Positions 41,087 to 50,061 of a stretch of 64,000 nucleotides of DNA are shown one piece after another. The notes below the pieces were generated by a model. The model was not told the origin of the DNA. It did no database searches and was given only the letters and a program-made list of their open reading frames with translations. The translations under genes were made by a program, and so were the position numbers. Position 1 is the stretch's first letter. The number at the start of each line of letters is the position of its first letter. The DNA lies in assembly GCF_026342735.1 (NCBI RefSeq), contig NZ_JAPEMM010000002.1, positions 682,001 through 746,000 on the forward strand, read 5' to 3'. This stretch comes from Streptomyces sp. NBC_00193. GTDB taxonomy: Bacteria; Actinomycetota; Actinomycetes; Streptomycetales; Streptomycetaceae.

Positions 41087-41893
41087 TCAGATTCCCGCGA
41101 GGAACTCCAGCAGTGCCCGGTTGAAGGCCTCCGGCTGTTCCACGCCCGGCAGGTGCCCGGCCCCCTCCACCACGGCGAGCACCGAGTGCGGGACCAGTGC
41201 GTGCAGGGACTCGGCCTCGGCGACCGGGGTGTAGACGTCGTCGCGGCCCACCACGATCAGGCAGGGCACCTCGGCCGGCAGCGCCGCGAGCACGGGGGCG
41301 TAGTCGGGCCGCTCGGCCCGCCCGCGCAGGGCGGCGGCCGCGCCCTCGGGGTCGGTGGCGTACATCATCCCGGTGACCTTGGCCGCGGCCTCCGGCATTC
41401 CGGTCACGTTGTACGGCGCGAGCATCTTGTCGATGACCTCGTCGGTATAGGGCTTCATTCCCTCCGCGAGGAGCCGCTCGGCAAGGTTTCGGCGGAAGGT
41501 TTTGCCGTCTTCCGTTTCCGGCGGAGCGGAGGTGTCGGAGAGGACGAGGGCCCGAACGCGACCCGGGTGGCCGAGCCGCATCTCCATGGCGATCTGGCCG
41601 CCCATGGACACACCGCCGACGACCGCCTGTTCGACGTCCAGATGGTCGAGGAGAGCCACTAGATCGTCGGCGAAGTCCGCGAGCAGAGTTTTCCCCGGAA
41701 GCACCGGACTCTTCCCGTATCCCCGCAGGTCAGGGGTAATCACGCGGTAACCGGCCGTGGTCAGTGCGGCCGTCTGGGGGGACCACATCGAGTGGCTGAA
41801 CGGATGTCCGTGGATCAGGATTACGGGGGCTCCGTCGCGGGGACCCAAGTCCTCGAAAAAGAGTGTCACGCCATTGCCAATTTGGGGGTTCAT
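41087..41893 (-). CDS. Alpha/beta hydrolase
   Basis: A 268-residue alpha/beta-fold hydrolase. The oxyanion segment VILIHGHPFSHSMW, the nucleophile Ser96 in GGVSMGGQ, the acid in VVGRDDVYTP and the catalytic His in EGAGHLPGVEQPE are all present, so it should be active on an ester, lactone or similar bond. It resembles 3-oxoadipate enol-lactonase and non-haem haloperoxidase relatives. No signal peptide. It stands alone and diverges from a GNAT gene with a 140-bp gap. Confidence 0.87.
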   Translation of the reverse strand: MNPQIGNGVTLFFEDLGPRDGAPVILIHGHPFSHSMWSPQTAALTTAGYRVITPDLRGYGKSPVLPGKTLLADFADDLVALLDHLDVEQAVVGGVSMGGQIAMEMRLGHPGRVRALVLSDTSAPPETEDGKTFRRNLAERLLAEGMKPYTDEVIDKMLAPYNVTGMPEAAAKVTGMMYATDPEGAAAALRGRAERPDYAPVLAALPAEVPCLIVVGRDDVYTPVAEAESLHALVPHSVLAVVEGAGHLPGVEQPEAFNRALLEFLAGI

Positions 41894-42033
41894 GAGAGGA
41901 CCCTAAGGGGCTACATTGAGCCACTCGCGTTCACCTGACAGCCCGTTGCCTTTCACCCGTGTTTTGCACGGGGGGCGACGTCAGGGACGCAGACTGTGCA
42001 ACCACCCCACCGCCCAGAAGGACCGAAGGCTCC

Positions 42034-42720
42034 GTGCCCGTACCCGTACTCCTCGCCGGCCGCTCCGTGCGGCTTGAGCCCCTCGCCCCCCACCACACCG
42101 AGGCCTTGGCCCTGGCCGGGGCCGAGGATCGTACGACTTACGCCTTCACTCCCGTACCTCACGGGTTGCAGGCGTCACACGAGTACATCGACCGTGCCCT
42201 CGCCGATCAGGCGGCGGGTCGATCGCTCCCGTTCGCGGTGGTCAGAGCCACCGACGGTCGGGTGGTCGGTTCGACCCGGTTCCTGGAACTCGACTACTGG
42301 CAGGGGCCGCTGGTGTGGCCCGCCGTGCCGGGGGTCCCGTTCGGCGATCCGGCAACGGCGATCCCCGATGCCGCCGAGATCGGCAATACCTGGCTGTCCC
42401 CCGCGGCCCAGGGCACCGGCATCAACACCGAGGCGAAGCTGCTCATGCTCCGCCATGCCTTCGAGACCTGGGGGGTCCGGCGGATCTCGCTGCGCGCGGA
42501 CGCCCGCAACGGACGCTCGCGCGCCGCGATGGAGCGGCTCGGGTTCACCAGCGAGGGGGTCCGCCGGGCTCATTCGCGGGGCCTGGACGGCGCCGTTCGC
42601 AGTACGGCCTTCTACTCGATCCTCGACGAGGAGTGGCCGACCGTGCGGTCGGTCATCGAGCTGCGGCTGTCGGCCGCGGCGCAGCGCAAGCGGCGCCGCA
42701 AGACGCTCATCCCGGCGTAA
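42034..42720 (+). CDS. GNAT N-acetyltransferase (RimJ/RimL-like)
   Basis: A 228-residue GNAT acetyltransferase of the RimJ/RimL type, which moves acetyl from acetyl-CoA to an amine of a small molecule or a protein N terminus. The acetyl-CoA loop is in EIGNTWLSPAAQGTGINTEA and the fold continues through RRISLRADARNGRSRAAMER and LGFTSEGVRRAHS. GTG at 42034 is chosen since GAAGG precedes it and the domain starts at once; an ATG at 41959 would add a tail with no coding character. Substrate unknown. Confidence 0.85.
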   Translation: MPVPVLLAGRSVRLEPLAPHHTEALALAGAEDRTTYAFTPVPHGLQASHEYIDRALADQAAGRSLPFAVVRATDGRVVGSTRFLELDYWQGPLVWPAVPGVPFGDPATAIPDAAEIGNTWLSPAAQGTGINTEAKLLMLRHAFETWGVRRISLRADARNGRSRAAMERLGFTSEGVRRAHSRGLDGAVRSTAFYSILDEEWPTVRSVIELRLSAAAQRKRRRKTLIPA

Positions 42721-42782
42721 CGGTCCTGCTCCGAGGTCCCACAGGCCCCGGCCCGGCCCTGCCCCGCCCCCTCTTCCCGGTG

Positions 42783-43811
42783 TCAGCCGAGGAAGGCGGG
42801 GGCGAGGGCCGAGGTCATCAGCCGGGCCGGGGCCCCGCCGCCGTCGGCGGGCAGGGAGTACAGATCGGCGCCGAAGTCCCCGGGCAGCGAGTAGACGACG
42901 GTCCCGTCGTCGGTCCACACCACCTGGTCGTCGACGCTGCGCTCCTCGGCGAGCGGAGCCTCGGCCATCGTGGCGAGGTCCAGGACGTACAGCCGCCACG
43001 GCGCGTCCGGCGACAGGCCCGGCACCCGCTTCTTGAACACCAGCCGGGTCCCGTCGGGCGAGAGGGACGGGCATTCCAGGTTCTCGCGCAGCGTGGTCAC
43101 CGTGCGCGCCGCGAGGTCGCCGCGGACCAGGTGGGTCTGACCGCCGGTGGCGAGCGTCGCGTAGAAGGTCCGTTCGTCGGCGGCGAAGGTGACCCCCCAG
43201 AAGTTGACGTCCGCGTTGCGGTAGGTCTTGCCGTCCTTCTGGATGGTGAAGTCCTCCAGCGAGGCGTCGTACGTCCCGCTGCGCAGGTCCAGCAGGGAGG
43301 TCCGGGTCGAGAAATTCGTACCGGCGTACGAATCCCCGCCCACGAAGACCGTCCAGGCGACCAGGTGACCGCCGGGCGAGACCCTGGCCCGGGTCGGGAT
43401 GCCGGCCAGCGGGCGGGTGGCGACCTCCTTCAGCCGGGCGTCGAGGACCACCGCCTTGTAGGCGTCCTGCACCCCGCCCTTGTCGGCCTGGAGGCAGACC
43501 CCCGTGCCGGCGGCCGCGTGGAAGCGCAGGCAGCTGATCCCGGAGGCGGTGCGCGGGCCTTCGGGCGCGCCGGCCGCCGCGGTGGCGAGCTCGTCGCGGT
43601 GCGGCCCCCAGGCCATGTTCCGGAAGACGATCCGCCGATCGCCGTCGCCCGCGGCGAGGGAGACCTCGCCGCGGGTGATGGGCGGCCCGCCGGCCTGGAC
43701 CCGGTTCTTCTCCTCGGCGCGCGAGGAGGCCCGTACGACGGCGAGCGCACCGATGGCGGCGAGCAGCACGACGGCGGAGACGAGGATCAGGATCCGGCGC
43801 TGGAGGGGCAT
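42783..43811 (-). CDS. Membrane-anchored TolB-like beta-propeller protein
   Basis: A 342-residue protein with one N-terminal membrane helix (residues 6-28) and an exported beta-propeller of TolB/WD40-like blades, for example RARVSPGGHLVAWTVFVGGD, CPSLSPDGTRLVFKKRVPG and DDQVVWTDDGTVVYSL. These proteins bind other proteins or ligands; none of the enzyme motifs of dipeptidyl peptidases is present. It lies 54 bp after a phosphoesterase gene on the same strand and may share its transcript. ATG 43811 with an AAAGGG in front. Confidence 0.8.
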   Translation of the reverse strand: MPLQRRILILVSAVVLLAAIGALAVVRASSRAEEKNRVQAGGPPITRGEVSLAAGDGDRRIVFRNMAWGPHRDELATAAAGAPEGPRTASGISCLRFHAAAGTGVCLQADKGGVQDAYKAVVLDARLKEVATRPLAGIPTRARVSPGGHLVAWTVFVGGDSYAGTNFSTRTSLLDLRSGTYDASLEDFTIQKDGKTYRNADVNFWGVTFAADERTFYATLATGGQTHLVRGDLAARTVTTLRENLECPSLSPDGTRLVFKKRVPGLSPDAPWRLYVLDLATMAEAPLAEERSVDDQVVWTDDGTVVYSLPGDFGADLYSLPADGGGAPARLMTSALAPAFLG

Positions 43812-43865
43812 GGGTGGCGGCCCTTTCGGAGACTACGGGAGGGGTGAGGCGTCACCAGGGCGCGG

Positions 43866-44756
43866 TCAGGACGTCCAGATCCCCGTGATGTCCTTGGCGG
43901 TGGCCGCGTTCCCGGCGTGGGTGGTCAGGCCGGACAGCCCCTCCAGGGTGCGCAGCACGTCGTAGTGGTTGTAGGTGGTGGAGGTGCTGGAGCCGGGGGT
44001 CACGGACTGGCCGTAGAGCACGGTCGGGATCTTGTTCCCGGCCAGCCGGTTGTCCTCGTCGAAGGTGACCACGAGCAGGCTGTTGTGGGTCTTGGCCCAG
44101 TCCGCGTAGCCCTTGATCTTGTTCTTGAGCCAGGTGTCGCCGGTGCCGACGGAGCAGTCGTGCATGTCGTTGCAGAGGTCCGGGACGACGAAGGACACCC
44201 GGGGCAGGGTGGTGAAGTCCGTGGGGAACTGGGTCATGGTCTTCGCCGTGGAGGTGGGCACGTTGGAGAACGCGAACCAGGGGTTGTGCTTGCGCGCGTA
44301 CCTGCCGCTGGAGCAGGTGGTGGAACCCTCGCCGGGCAGCCCCTCGTTGTAGCTGGCCCAGGTCTTGCCCGCGGCGATCAGCTCGGAGGCCAGGTTGGGC
44401 GCGGAGCTGAAGCCCGGCGTGTAGCAGCTGTCGCCGGTCACGCCCTGGTTCGAGCCCGAGAAGAGCTGCATGTAGTTGGGCTGGCTCGGGTGCGTGATGC
44501 CGTACGAGCGGGTGAGGTTGGCTCCCCCGGCCTTCAGGGAGTTGATGTACGGGGCGCTGGAGCTTCCGATGACCTGGCTGTAGGCGTGGTTCTCGAAGAC
44601 CACGACGACTATGTGGTCGGGTGCGGGCAGCCCGGCCGCGTGCGCGGGCTGGGCGGCACCGATGCCCGCCCACAGCGCGGTGCCGGCGGCGGTGAGGCCC
44701 AGGGCGGCGGCGAGGGCGGCCTTGCGGCGGGACCGTAAGAGGGACAGGCCGAACAC
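43866..44756 (-). CDS. Secreted phosphoesterase (PF04185 acid phosphatase/phospholipase C class)
   Basis: A 296-residue secreted phosphoesterase. A signal peptide (LRSRRKAALAAALGLTAAGT then cut near AHAA) is followed by the family motif HIVVVVFENHAYSQVIG with the metal-binding Glu-Asn. Later come GITHPSQPNYMQLFSG, with the Thr/Ser nucleophile region, VPDLCNDMHDCSVG, and VVTFDEDNRLAGNKIPTVLY with the Asp-Glu-Asp metal site. Phosphatases of this family hydrolyse phosphomonoesters or phospholipids. GTG 44756 is chosen because GGAGG lies eight bases before it; a longer frame to 44816 has no signal-peptide shape. Confidence 0.88.
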   Translation of the reverse strand: MFGLSLLRSRRKAALAAALGLTAAGTALWAGIGAAQPAHAAGLPAPDHIVVVVFENHAYSQVIGSSSAPYINSLKAGGANLTRSYGITHPSQPNYMQLFSGSNQGVTGDSCYTPGFSSAPNLASELIAAGKTWASYNEGLPGEGSTTCSSGRYARKHNPWFAFSNVPTSTAKTMTQFPTDFTTLPRVSFVVPDLCNDMHDCSVGTGDTWLKNKIKGYADWAKTHNSLLVVTFDEDNRLAGNKIPTVLYGQSVTPGSSTSTTYNHYDVLRTLEGLSGLTTHAGNAATAKDITGIWTS

Positions 44757-45009
44757 GGAAGTTACCTCCGGGCAGGGGGGTTGGGGGCGGCGCGGAGGTA
44801 CCGTACCGACCGGCATGTGCAGAGGCCAGGGCTAGTCGGCGAACAGATCGGGAACTCCGCAGAGCCTTTTCGCGCCGGGCAACGTGCTCCCCTTCGGAAC
44901 ACCAAGAGACGTAAAAATCGGGAACCCGTGAGCACGTACGCTCATCTTTCGAACGAAAGCAGTCCCACCCCGCCCCCACGGGGCAGCACCAGCCGGAGAG
45001 CCACCGCAC

Positions 45010-46188
45010 ATGTCGCACGCACCCGACGGACAGCAGCAGCCGTACCGACCCGCGGAGCCGTACGGGCCCGCGGGAACGTACGGACCCGCGGAGCCGTACC
45101 GGCCCGAGGAGCCGCGCCGGCCGTCCCGGGTCCGGCGGTGGGTGATCGCGGGTGCCTCCGTCCTCGCGCTCGCGGCCGTCGCCTCGCTCGTGATGAGCCA
45201 CTACGAGATACCGCCCTTCACCGACAAGGGCGACTCCGTCTCCTTCGGGCAGCTGCCGCCGTCCGGTTCAGCCGGGGGCGACACCGGTGGAGCGGCGGTC
45301 ACCCCGCCGCCCAACTCGAAGATGTCGATGCCCACCGGACCGGCGGCCGACTTCAAGAACTCGATGACCCTGCCCGACGGCACGCACGTCGCCGTCACCA
45401 CGATCACCGGCAAGAAGTCCGGCTTCAAGGGCAAGGTCTGGGTGTGGGCGCCCAAGGAGTACAACGACCCGAAGTTCGCCAAGAGCGGCTTCCCGGTCAT
45501 GATCGCGCTGCCCGGCGGCGCCGGTTACCCGAACAACTACTGGATGGGCACCGACCTGGGTCTCCAGACCAGCATCAGCAAGTGGTACTCCGAAGGCAAG
45601 AGCAAGCCCTTCATCCTGGCCATGCCGGTGCTGAACCCGGGCCCGGACGACAAGGGCGTCTACTGGGACGGCTCCGACATCCCGGGCCAGCCCAAGATGG
45701 GCACCTGGCTGACCGAGGACGTCCCGGACCTGATGCGGGAGAACTTCCGCACGGTCAAGTCCCGTGACGGCTGGGCCTACATGGGCTCCTCCACCGGCGG
45801 CTTCGCCAGCCTGAAGGCCGTGCTGAAGCACCCGGACAAGTTCAAGGCCGCGATCTGCTCCGGCCCCGACATCGTCCCCGACTCCTCCCTGTGGACCGGC
45901 CACGACAAGGAGAAGGCGGAGAACAACCCCGAGCTGCTCGCCAAGGCGCTGATCGACAAGAAGGGCAGCCCGGACGTCTACCTGGCCTTCCAGGTCGGCA
46001 CCAACGAGAGCAACAAGAACACCCTGCCGAACGTGCAGAAGTTCATCGCCACCTACGGCAAGGGGCCGATCCACACCGAGCTGAAGGTCATCCAGGGCGG
46101 CCAGCACAACGCCAAGACCTACGTGCCCAACATGGGCGAGGGGCCGATCCAGTTCATCAGCAAGGTCATGGAAGGACCCGTCGAGTAG
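45010..46188 (+). CDS. Membrane-anchored esterase (D/antigen-85 class)
   Basis: A 392-residue protein. A cytosolic tail of repeating P-Y-R/G-P-A-E units (residues 10-38) leads to one membrane helix (RWVIAGASVLALAAVASLVM) and an outside alpha/beta hydrolase of the esterase-D/antigen-85 class. The nucleophile is the first or second Ser of MGSSTGGFASL, with Asp/His partners expected in the C-terminal DVYLAFQVGTNES and GGQHNAKTYV segments. Relatives transfer or cut acyl esters at the cell envelope. ATG 45010 with GGAGAG nearby. It is divergent from the phosphoesterase gene over 253 bp without another gene. Confidence 0.87.
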   Translation: MSHAPDGQQQPYRPAEPYGPAGTYGPAEPYRPEEPRRPSRVRRWVIAGASVLALAAVASLVMSHYEIPPFTDKGDSVSFGQLPPSGSAGGDTGGAAVTPPPNSKMSMPTGPAADFKNSMTLPDGTHVAVTTITGKKSGFKGKVWVWAPKEYNDPKFAKSGFPVMIALPGGAGYPNNYWMGTDLGLQTSISKWYSEGKSKPFILAMPVLNPGPDDKGVYWDGSDIPGQPKMGTWLTEDVPDLMRENFRTVKSRDGWAYMGSSTGGFASLKAVLKHPDKFKAAICSGPDIVPDSSLWTGHDKEKAENNPELLAKALIDKKGSPDVYLAFQVGTNESNKNTLPNVQKFIATYGKGPIHTELKVIQGGQHNAKTYVPNMGEGPIQFISKVMEGPVE

Positions 46189-47677
46189 TCACCGCGCCCG
46201 CGCGCACCGGCTCCGCACCCTCCGGCCCCTCACGCACTGGCCCGCCGAACACCTTCGGCGGGCCGTCGCCGTTCCAGGGCACCCAGCCCGGGTCCCCGTC
46301 GACGGCGAAGCGCACCCAGGCCGCGTGCATCTCCCCGGCCAGCTCCTGCGGGGCGTCCGGCCCGGCCAGCCGGGAGGCCTCGGGTACGTCGAGGGTGTCG
46401 AAGACGAAGCCCAGTTCCAGGGCGTGGCAGGACCCGAGGCCCGGGATCCCGGAGGGCCACGCGAACTCGTACACGAAGCTCGGCGCGCTCCGCCCCTTCG
46501 CGCCCGCCAGCGCGCGCAGCGGATCGCGCAGCAGCCGGTCGGTGAGCAGGTGTCCGAGGAGGTCGGCCGGTCCCGCGCCGGGCCGCTCGGCGCGCAGGGC
46601 CCGTACGGCGGCCCGGTCCTTGCCGGAGCGGATCCGGCCCAGGGCCACGGACAGCGGCCCCAGCCGGTCCAGCAGCCGCATCGTGCCGGTCGGGGCCAGC
46701 CAGAGCCGGTACTCCTCGGCTGTCCAGCCCAGCAGCAGCGGTACGTCGCCCCGCGCGGCCGCGGCTTCGAGCGGATCGGGCGGCAGCGTCCCGGGGTCGG
46801 CGACCAGGCCGAAGGCGGGGCCGCCGAGCAGCGGGGAGGAGCGGCGCAGTACGGCCGCCTGGGCCGCGAGCAGATCGGGCAGGGCGGCCCCGGCGAAGGC
46901 TTCGGCGGTGGCGGGGACCTTGAGCAGCGCGGCCATCCGCCGGACCATGGTGCGCACCCGGTCCCGCGGCAGCACTTCGGGGGCGCCGCTCTGCAGGACG
47001 GCCTGGTGGAAGAGGCCCGTGGCGCGGGGTGCGGCGAGCAGGGCGCCGATGCTGATGGCGCCGGCGGACTCGCCGAAGACGGTGACCCGGCCGGGGTCGC
47101 CGCCGAAGGCCTCGATGTTGTCCCGCACCCAGGCCAGGGCGGCGATCTGGTCGAGCAGCCCGCGGTTGGCGGGGGCGTCGGGGAAGAGGCCGTAGCCGAG
47201 GACGCCCAGGCGGTAGTTGACGGAGACGAGCACCACGCCGTCGCGGGCGAAGGCGGAGCCGTCGTAGACGGGCACGGCCGAGGAGCCGCGGGTGAGGGCG
47301 CCGCCGTGGATCCACACCATGACGGGCAGCGGGGCCGACCGCGTCTCCCGGTCGACGGGGGCGGGGGTCCACACGTTGAGGTTCAGGCAGTCGTCACCGG
47401 GGACCTCGGGGTCCGGCAGCAGCGCGGCGAACGCCTCGGGGTAGGGCACCTTGGGCGCGGTGGGGCCGTACGCCCCCGCGTCGCGCACGCCGTCCCAGGC
47501 CTCGGGCGGCTCGGGCGCGGCGAACCGGCGGGCTCCGACGGGCGGGGCGGCGTAGGGGATGCCCCGGAAGACGGCGATGCCGCCCGGCCCGGTCCTGCCC
47601 TCGACCACGCCGAAGGCGGTCCGGACCCGGGGGCGGGGCCGGCCCCGGTCCGGGGTCCCGCTCGCGGCTGCGGCCAT
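46166..47677 (-). CDS. Type-B carboxylesterase
   Basis: A 503-residue carboxylesterase/lipase of type B. The nucleophile is Ser204 in TVFGESAGAISIGALLA, the oxyanion hole comes from WIHGGAL (123-129), and EDCLNLNVW-type sequence (DDCLNLNVWTP) is the second family signature. Catalytic Glu and His lie in the later VADPGTLPPDPLEA and PGLGSCHALELGFVFD areas. It should hydrolyse esters of aromatic or aliphatic alcohols. No signal peptide. Start ATG 47677 has AGGAGGA before it. Its 3' end overlaps the esterase gene by 23 bp, tail to tail. Confidence 0.9.
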   Translation of the reverse strand: MAAAASGTPDRGRPRPRVRTAFGVVEGRTGPGGIAVFRGIPYAAPPVGARRFAAPEPPEAWDGVRDAGAYGPTAPKVPYPEAFAALLPDPEVPGDDCLNLNVWTPAPVDRETRSAPLPVMVWIHGGALTRGSSAVPVYDGSAFARDGVVLVSVNYRLGVLGYGLFPDAPANRGLLDQIAALAWVRDNIEAFGGDPGRVTVFGESAGAISIGALLAAPRATGLFHQAVLQSGAPEVLPRDRVRTMVRRMAALLKVPATAEAFAGAALPDLLAAQAAVLRRSSPLLGGPAFGLVADPGTLPPDPLEAAAARGDVPLLLGWTAEEYRLWLAPTGTMRLLDRLGPLSVALGRIRSGKDRAAVRALRAERPGAGPADLLGHLLTDRLLRDPLRALAGAKGRSAPSFVYEFAWPSGIPGLGSCHALELGFVFDTLDVPEASRLAGPDAPQELAGEMHAAWVRFAVDGDPGWVPWNGDGPPKVFGGPVREGPEGAEPVRAGAVTTRRVLP

Positions 47678-47799
47678 CACGTCCTCCTGGGGTCGGGCCG
47701 CTGAATCCGGTGATCCGCAGTGCCGGTCGCACGGTCGCACAGGCATGCGCGGGGTGACAAGGCGTGACCCCGCCCCGGGCGCGCCGGGTTGGGCCGGGC

Positions 47800-48192
47800 A
47801 TGCGATCCCTGTCTCTCCCTCACACCATTCGGAGCATCGTCCGGGCCGGATCGGTCCCCGTCCTGCTGCTCGCGGCCACGGCCGGAGCGGCGGCCGGCGG
47901 CAGCGCGTACGCGGCCGACGGCCCGACCGCCGCCCTCGGCACCCCGACGGCCGTCGGGCCAGCCTTCCAGTACCTCGGCACGGACGACCGCCCGCACGGC
48001 ATCGACTCCCCCAGGGGCTGCGTGGAAGCCCTCGGCGGCGGCGGGCGGGCGGTGACGAACAAGACCGGCCGCTCGGTGGCCCTGTACCGGGAGTCGGGCT
48101 GCGTGGGCACACCGGTGGAGGTACTGGCTCCGGGCACGGTCAAGCCGGTGCCCCGGTACTTTTCCTCCGCCCGCTTCTCGGCCGGCTCGTAG
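47800..48192 (+). CDS. Small secreted protein, beta/gamma-crystallin-like
   Basis: A 130-residue exported protein. A signal peptide (1-39; VPVLLLAATAGAAAGGSAYA) precedes a mature part of about 90 residues. The C-terminal half NKTGRSVALYRESGCVGTPV then FSSARF resembles the beta/gamma-crystallin-like or small peptidase-inhibitor proteins of Streptomyces, with two Cys that may pair. ATG 47800 is favoured over ATG 47764, since it starts the signal peptide. Function unknown; likely at the cell surface or medium. Confidence 0.65.
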   Translation: MRSLSLPHTIRSIVRAGSVPVLLLAATAGAAAGGSAYAADGPTAALGTPTAVGPAFQYLGTDDRPHGIDSPRGCVEALGGGGRAVTNKTGRSVALYRESGCVGTPVEVLAPGTVKPVPRYFSSARFSAGS

Positions 48193-48323
48193 TCCGCCGG
48201 GACATCCGAGATCACCAGCGGCCCATCGGCCGTGACCCTTGGGCGCTCTCCGCGTTGTATGCCATGTCAAACGCCGCAGCTTCTGTTCCCTGCGGCACCC
48301 CCATTCCTCTCTAGGAGATCTTG

Positions 48324-48608
48324 ATGTCGCGTATCGCGAAGGCATTCGTCATCACCGCTGCCGCCGGTAGCGCCCTGGCCGCCGGCGCGGGTCTGGCTGC
48401 TGCCGATGCCGGAGCGCACGGTGCGGCGGTCGGCTCCCCCGGTGTCCTGTCGGGCAACCTGCTCCAGGTTCCGGTGCACGTCCCGGTCAACGTCTGCGGC
48501 AACACCGTCAACGTGATCGGCCTGCTGAACCCGGCGTTCGGCAACACCTGCATCAACGCTTCGGGCCACGACGGCGGCCACCACACCGAGGGCAACTACG
48601 GCGGCTGA
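48324..48608 (+). CDS. Short chaplin (hydrophobic surface protein)
   Basis: A 94-residue chaplin. A signal peptide (1-28) is followed by one chaplin domain: GSPGVLSGNLLQVPVHVPVN and the pair Cys58 (NVCGN) and Cys76 (FGNTC), which form the conserved disulfide. A His/Gly-rich tail (SGHDGGHHTEGNYGG) is added, longer than in ChpD-H. Chaplins assemble into amyloid-like rodlets that let aerial hyphae break the water surface. ATG 48324 with AGGAG six bases before it; the TTG codon directly before is not needed. A strong terminator follows. Confidence 0.93.
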   Translation: MSRIAKAFVITAAAGSALAAGAGLAAADAGAHGAAVGSPGVLSGNLLQVPVHVPVNVCGNTVNVIGLLNPAFGNTCINASGHDGGHHTEGNYGG

Positions 48609-48623
48609 ATCGCCTGGTGACCC

Positions 48624-48655
48624 GAAGGGCCCCCGCCGGACGGCGGGGGCCCTTC
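48624..48655. terminator. Strong bidirectional terminator after chaplin
   Basis: A perfect 14-bp stem (GAAGGGCCCCCGCC with its complement) with a GGAC loop, followed by CTCGTGTCCT, lies 16 bases after the chaplin stop and serves the convergent melD2 gene too. Confidence 0.85.
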
Positions 48656-48732
48656 CTCGTGTCCTGGTGTTCTGATGTCCTGCTGTCCCTGTGTCCTGGT
48701 GCTCCCGGCCACGGCCTGCGCGCCGCCGGGGC

Positions 48733-49596
48733 TCACTCGTAGCGGTAGATCCCCTGGTGGCCGAGCATCTCGCGCGGGGTGACGTCCCACGGCGGCATCG
48801 GCTCGTCGAGGGCGATCACCCGGCCGCGCTGGAGGTCACCGAGTGCGAGCGGGGCGGCGGGCAGGTAGCCGGAGGCCGGGTGCCGCTGCTGCCAGCGGTC
48901 CCAGAGCAGGTCCACGAAGGCGTGGTGCAGCCAGAAGGCCGGATCGTTGGGGGCCGTGCCGCCGGTCATGTGGCCGCCGATCCACTGGTGCACCTTGTTG
49001 TGGTTGCGCCACTTCTCGCTCTTCGGGGCGGCCCAGCCCTCCAGCTTGTTGCGGAAGCCGCCGCGCCCGGCCGTCGAGTCCCAGGGGGAGCTGTCGTACA
49101 GCGGGTCGTCGATCGCCCATTGGAGCTCGGCCGGGGTCGGCAGGCTGATCGGGTTCTGCGGCCGGCCCAGGTTGCGGGTGAGGAAGGCGGCCTCCGTGAT
49201 GCCGACCGTGACCGTCCAGTTGCCCGTGCCGTAGGCGAACGGGCCGGTCATCACCTGGCGGTCGCTCGCGCGGCCGGTCCCGCCGAGGAAGTCCTCCGCC
49301 CACAGGGAGGAGGCCGGGCTGTTGTCGGTGGTCCAGTCCCAGTAGGGGATGGTGACGCCCGGGTCGACGGCCTGGAGTTGCCGTTCGAACTCCAGCAGGT
49401 AGCGCCGGTGCCAGGGGAAGAAGGACGGCGACATGTGCCCGACGCGCAGCTTGCGGTCCCGGTCGGGGACGAAGTACTTGTCGTGGGTGCGGACGAACGC
49501 GTCGTAGGTGCCGTTGCGCTTGAGCTCGATCACGGCCGCGGTGAAGCGCTTCTTCTGCGCACTGGTCAGGTTCTTCTGGTTCTGCCGGATGTACAC
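48733..49596 (-). CDS. melD2: Second tyrosinase (MelD2-like)
   Basis: A 287-residue type-3 copper tyrosinase. Copper A ligands are His38, His54 (VGHMSPS) and His63 (PWHRR), copper B ligands His199, His203 (NHNKVH) and His225 (FWLHHAF). It keeps all ligands, so it should be active on phenols. It differs clearly from the MelC2 copy at 29.4 kb, with an insert AAPKSEKWRNHN before the CuB pair. GTG start 49596, six bases after the stop of the caddie gene, with AGGAG in that gene's end. Second tyrosinases in Streptomyces act on a wider set of phenols than melanin synthesis. Confidence 0.92.
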   Translation of the reverse strand: MYIRQNQKNLTSAQKKRFTAAVIELKRNGTYDAFVRTHDKYFVPDRDRKLRVGHMSPSFFPWHRRYLLEFERQLQAVDPGVTIPYWDWTTDNSPASSLWAEDFLGGTGRASDRQVMTGPFAYGTGNWTVTVGITEAAFLTRNLGRPQNPISLPTPAELQWAIDDPLYDSSPWDSTAGRGGFRNKLEGWAAPKSEKWRNHNKVHQWIGGHMTGGTAPNDPAFWLHHAFVDLLWDRWQQRHPASGYLPAAPLALGDLQRGRVIALDEPMPPWDVTPREMLGHQGIYRYE

Positions 49597-49602
49597 GCCC
49601 TG

Positions 49603-49989
49603 CTACTCCTGTCCCCCGTGGTGCGCGGCGGCGAACGCCAATTGTGTGGTGCCCAGTTCGTCCACGGCTGCGCGTGCCAGCTCCAGCGGGGTCGCGTAGG
49701 ACTGGAAGTGGTTGATCCCGCTCAGGTACGTGCCGTCGGAACGGCGCATGACGTGCAGGGCGCGGCCGTCGATGCGGACGGAGGTCCCCGCCGGGTCGAC
49801 GGCGATGTGCCGCCCGCGGTACGTCTCCTCGCCCGCCGGGGTCAGCGGGGCCGGTGTGAGCGTCTGCCGGGGACGGCGGGCCCTCAGTACGGGGGCCAGC
49901 GCCGCGGCCGTGCCGGCGAACACGGCCGCGGTGAAGGCCGTACGGAGGACCGCGCGGCGGGTGAGTGGTGCGGCGAGTGCTGCGTACAT
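49603..49989 (-). CDS. melD1: Second tyrosinase cofactor (MelD1-like)
   Basis: A 128-residue MelC1-like protein with a Tat-type signal (LTRRAVLRTAFTAAVF). The core has YRGRHIAVDPAGTSVRIDGR, LHVMRRSDGTYLSGINHFQS and ARAAVDELGTTQLAFA. Where MelC1 has Tyr (NHYETF) this protein has Phe (NHFQSY). In the MelC1 group that Tyr enters the tyrosinase active site, so the interaction here must differ. It has fewer His than MelC1. It lies directly before melD2 and would help it take up copper and be exported. Confidence 0.88.
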   Translation of the reverse strand: MYAALAAPLTRRAVLRTAFTAAVFAGTAAALAPVLRARRPRQTLTPAPLTPAGEETYRGRHIAVDPAGTSVRIDGRALHVMRRSDGTYLSGINHFQSYATPLELARAAVDELGTTQLAFAAAHHGGQE

Positions 49990-50061
49990 ACGGTCTCCCT
50001 CGCTCGGTGGCCGGTGGCTACGGGTCTAACGCGGCGCGGCGGGCGAGGTCACCGGGAGCAC

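Noticed and set aside
28953..49989. A melanin or phenazine-like biosynthetic cluster spanning both tyrosinase pairs.
   Set aside because: The genes between are unrelated transport, protease, sugar and esterase genes; the two pairs are separate loci.
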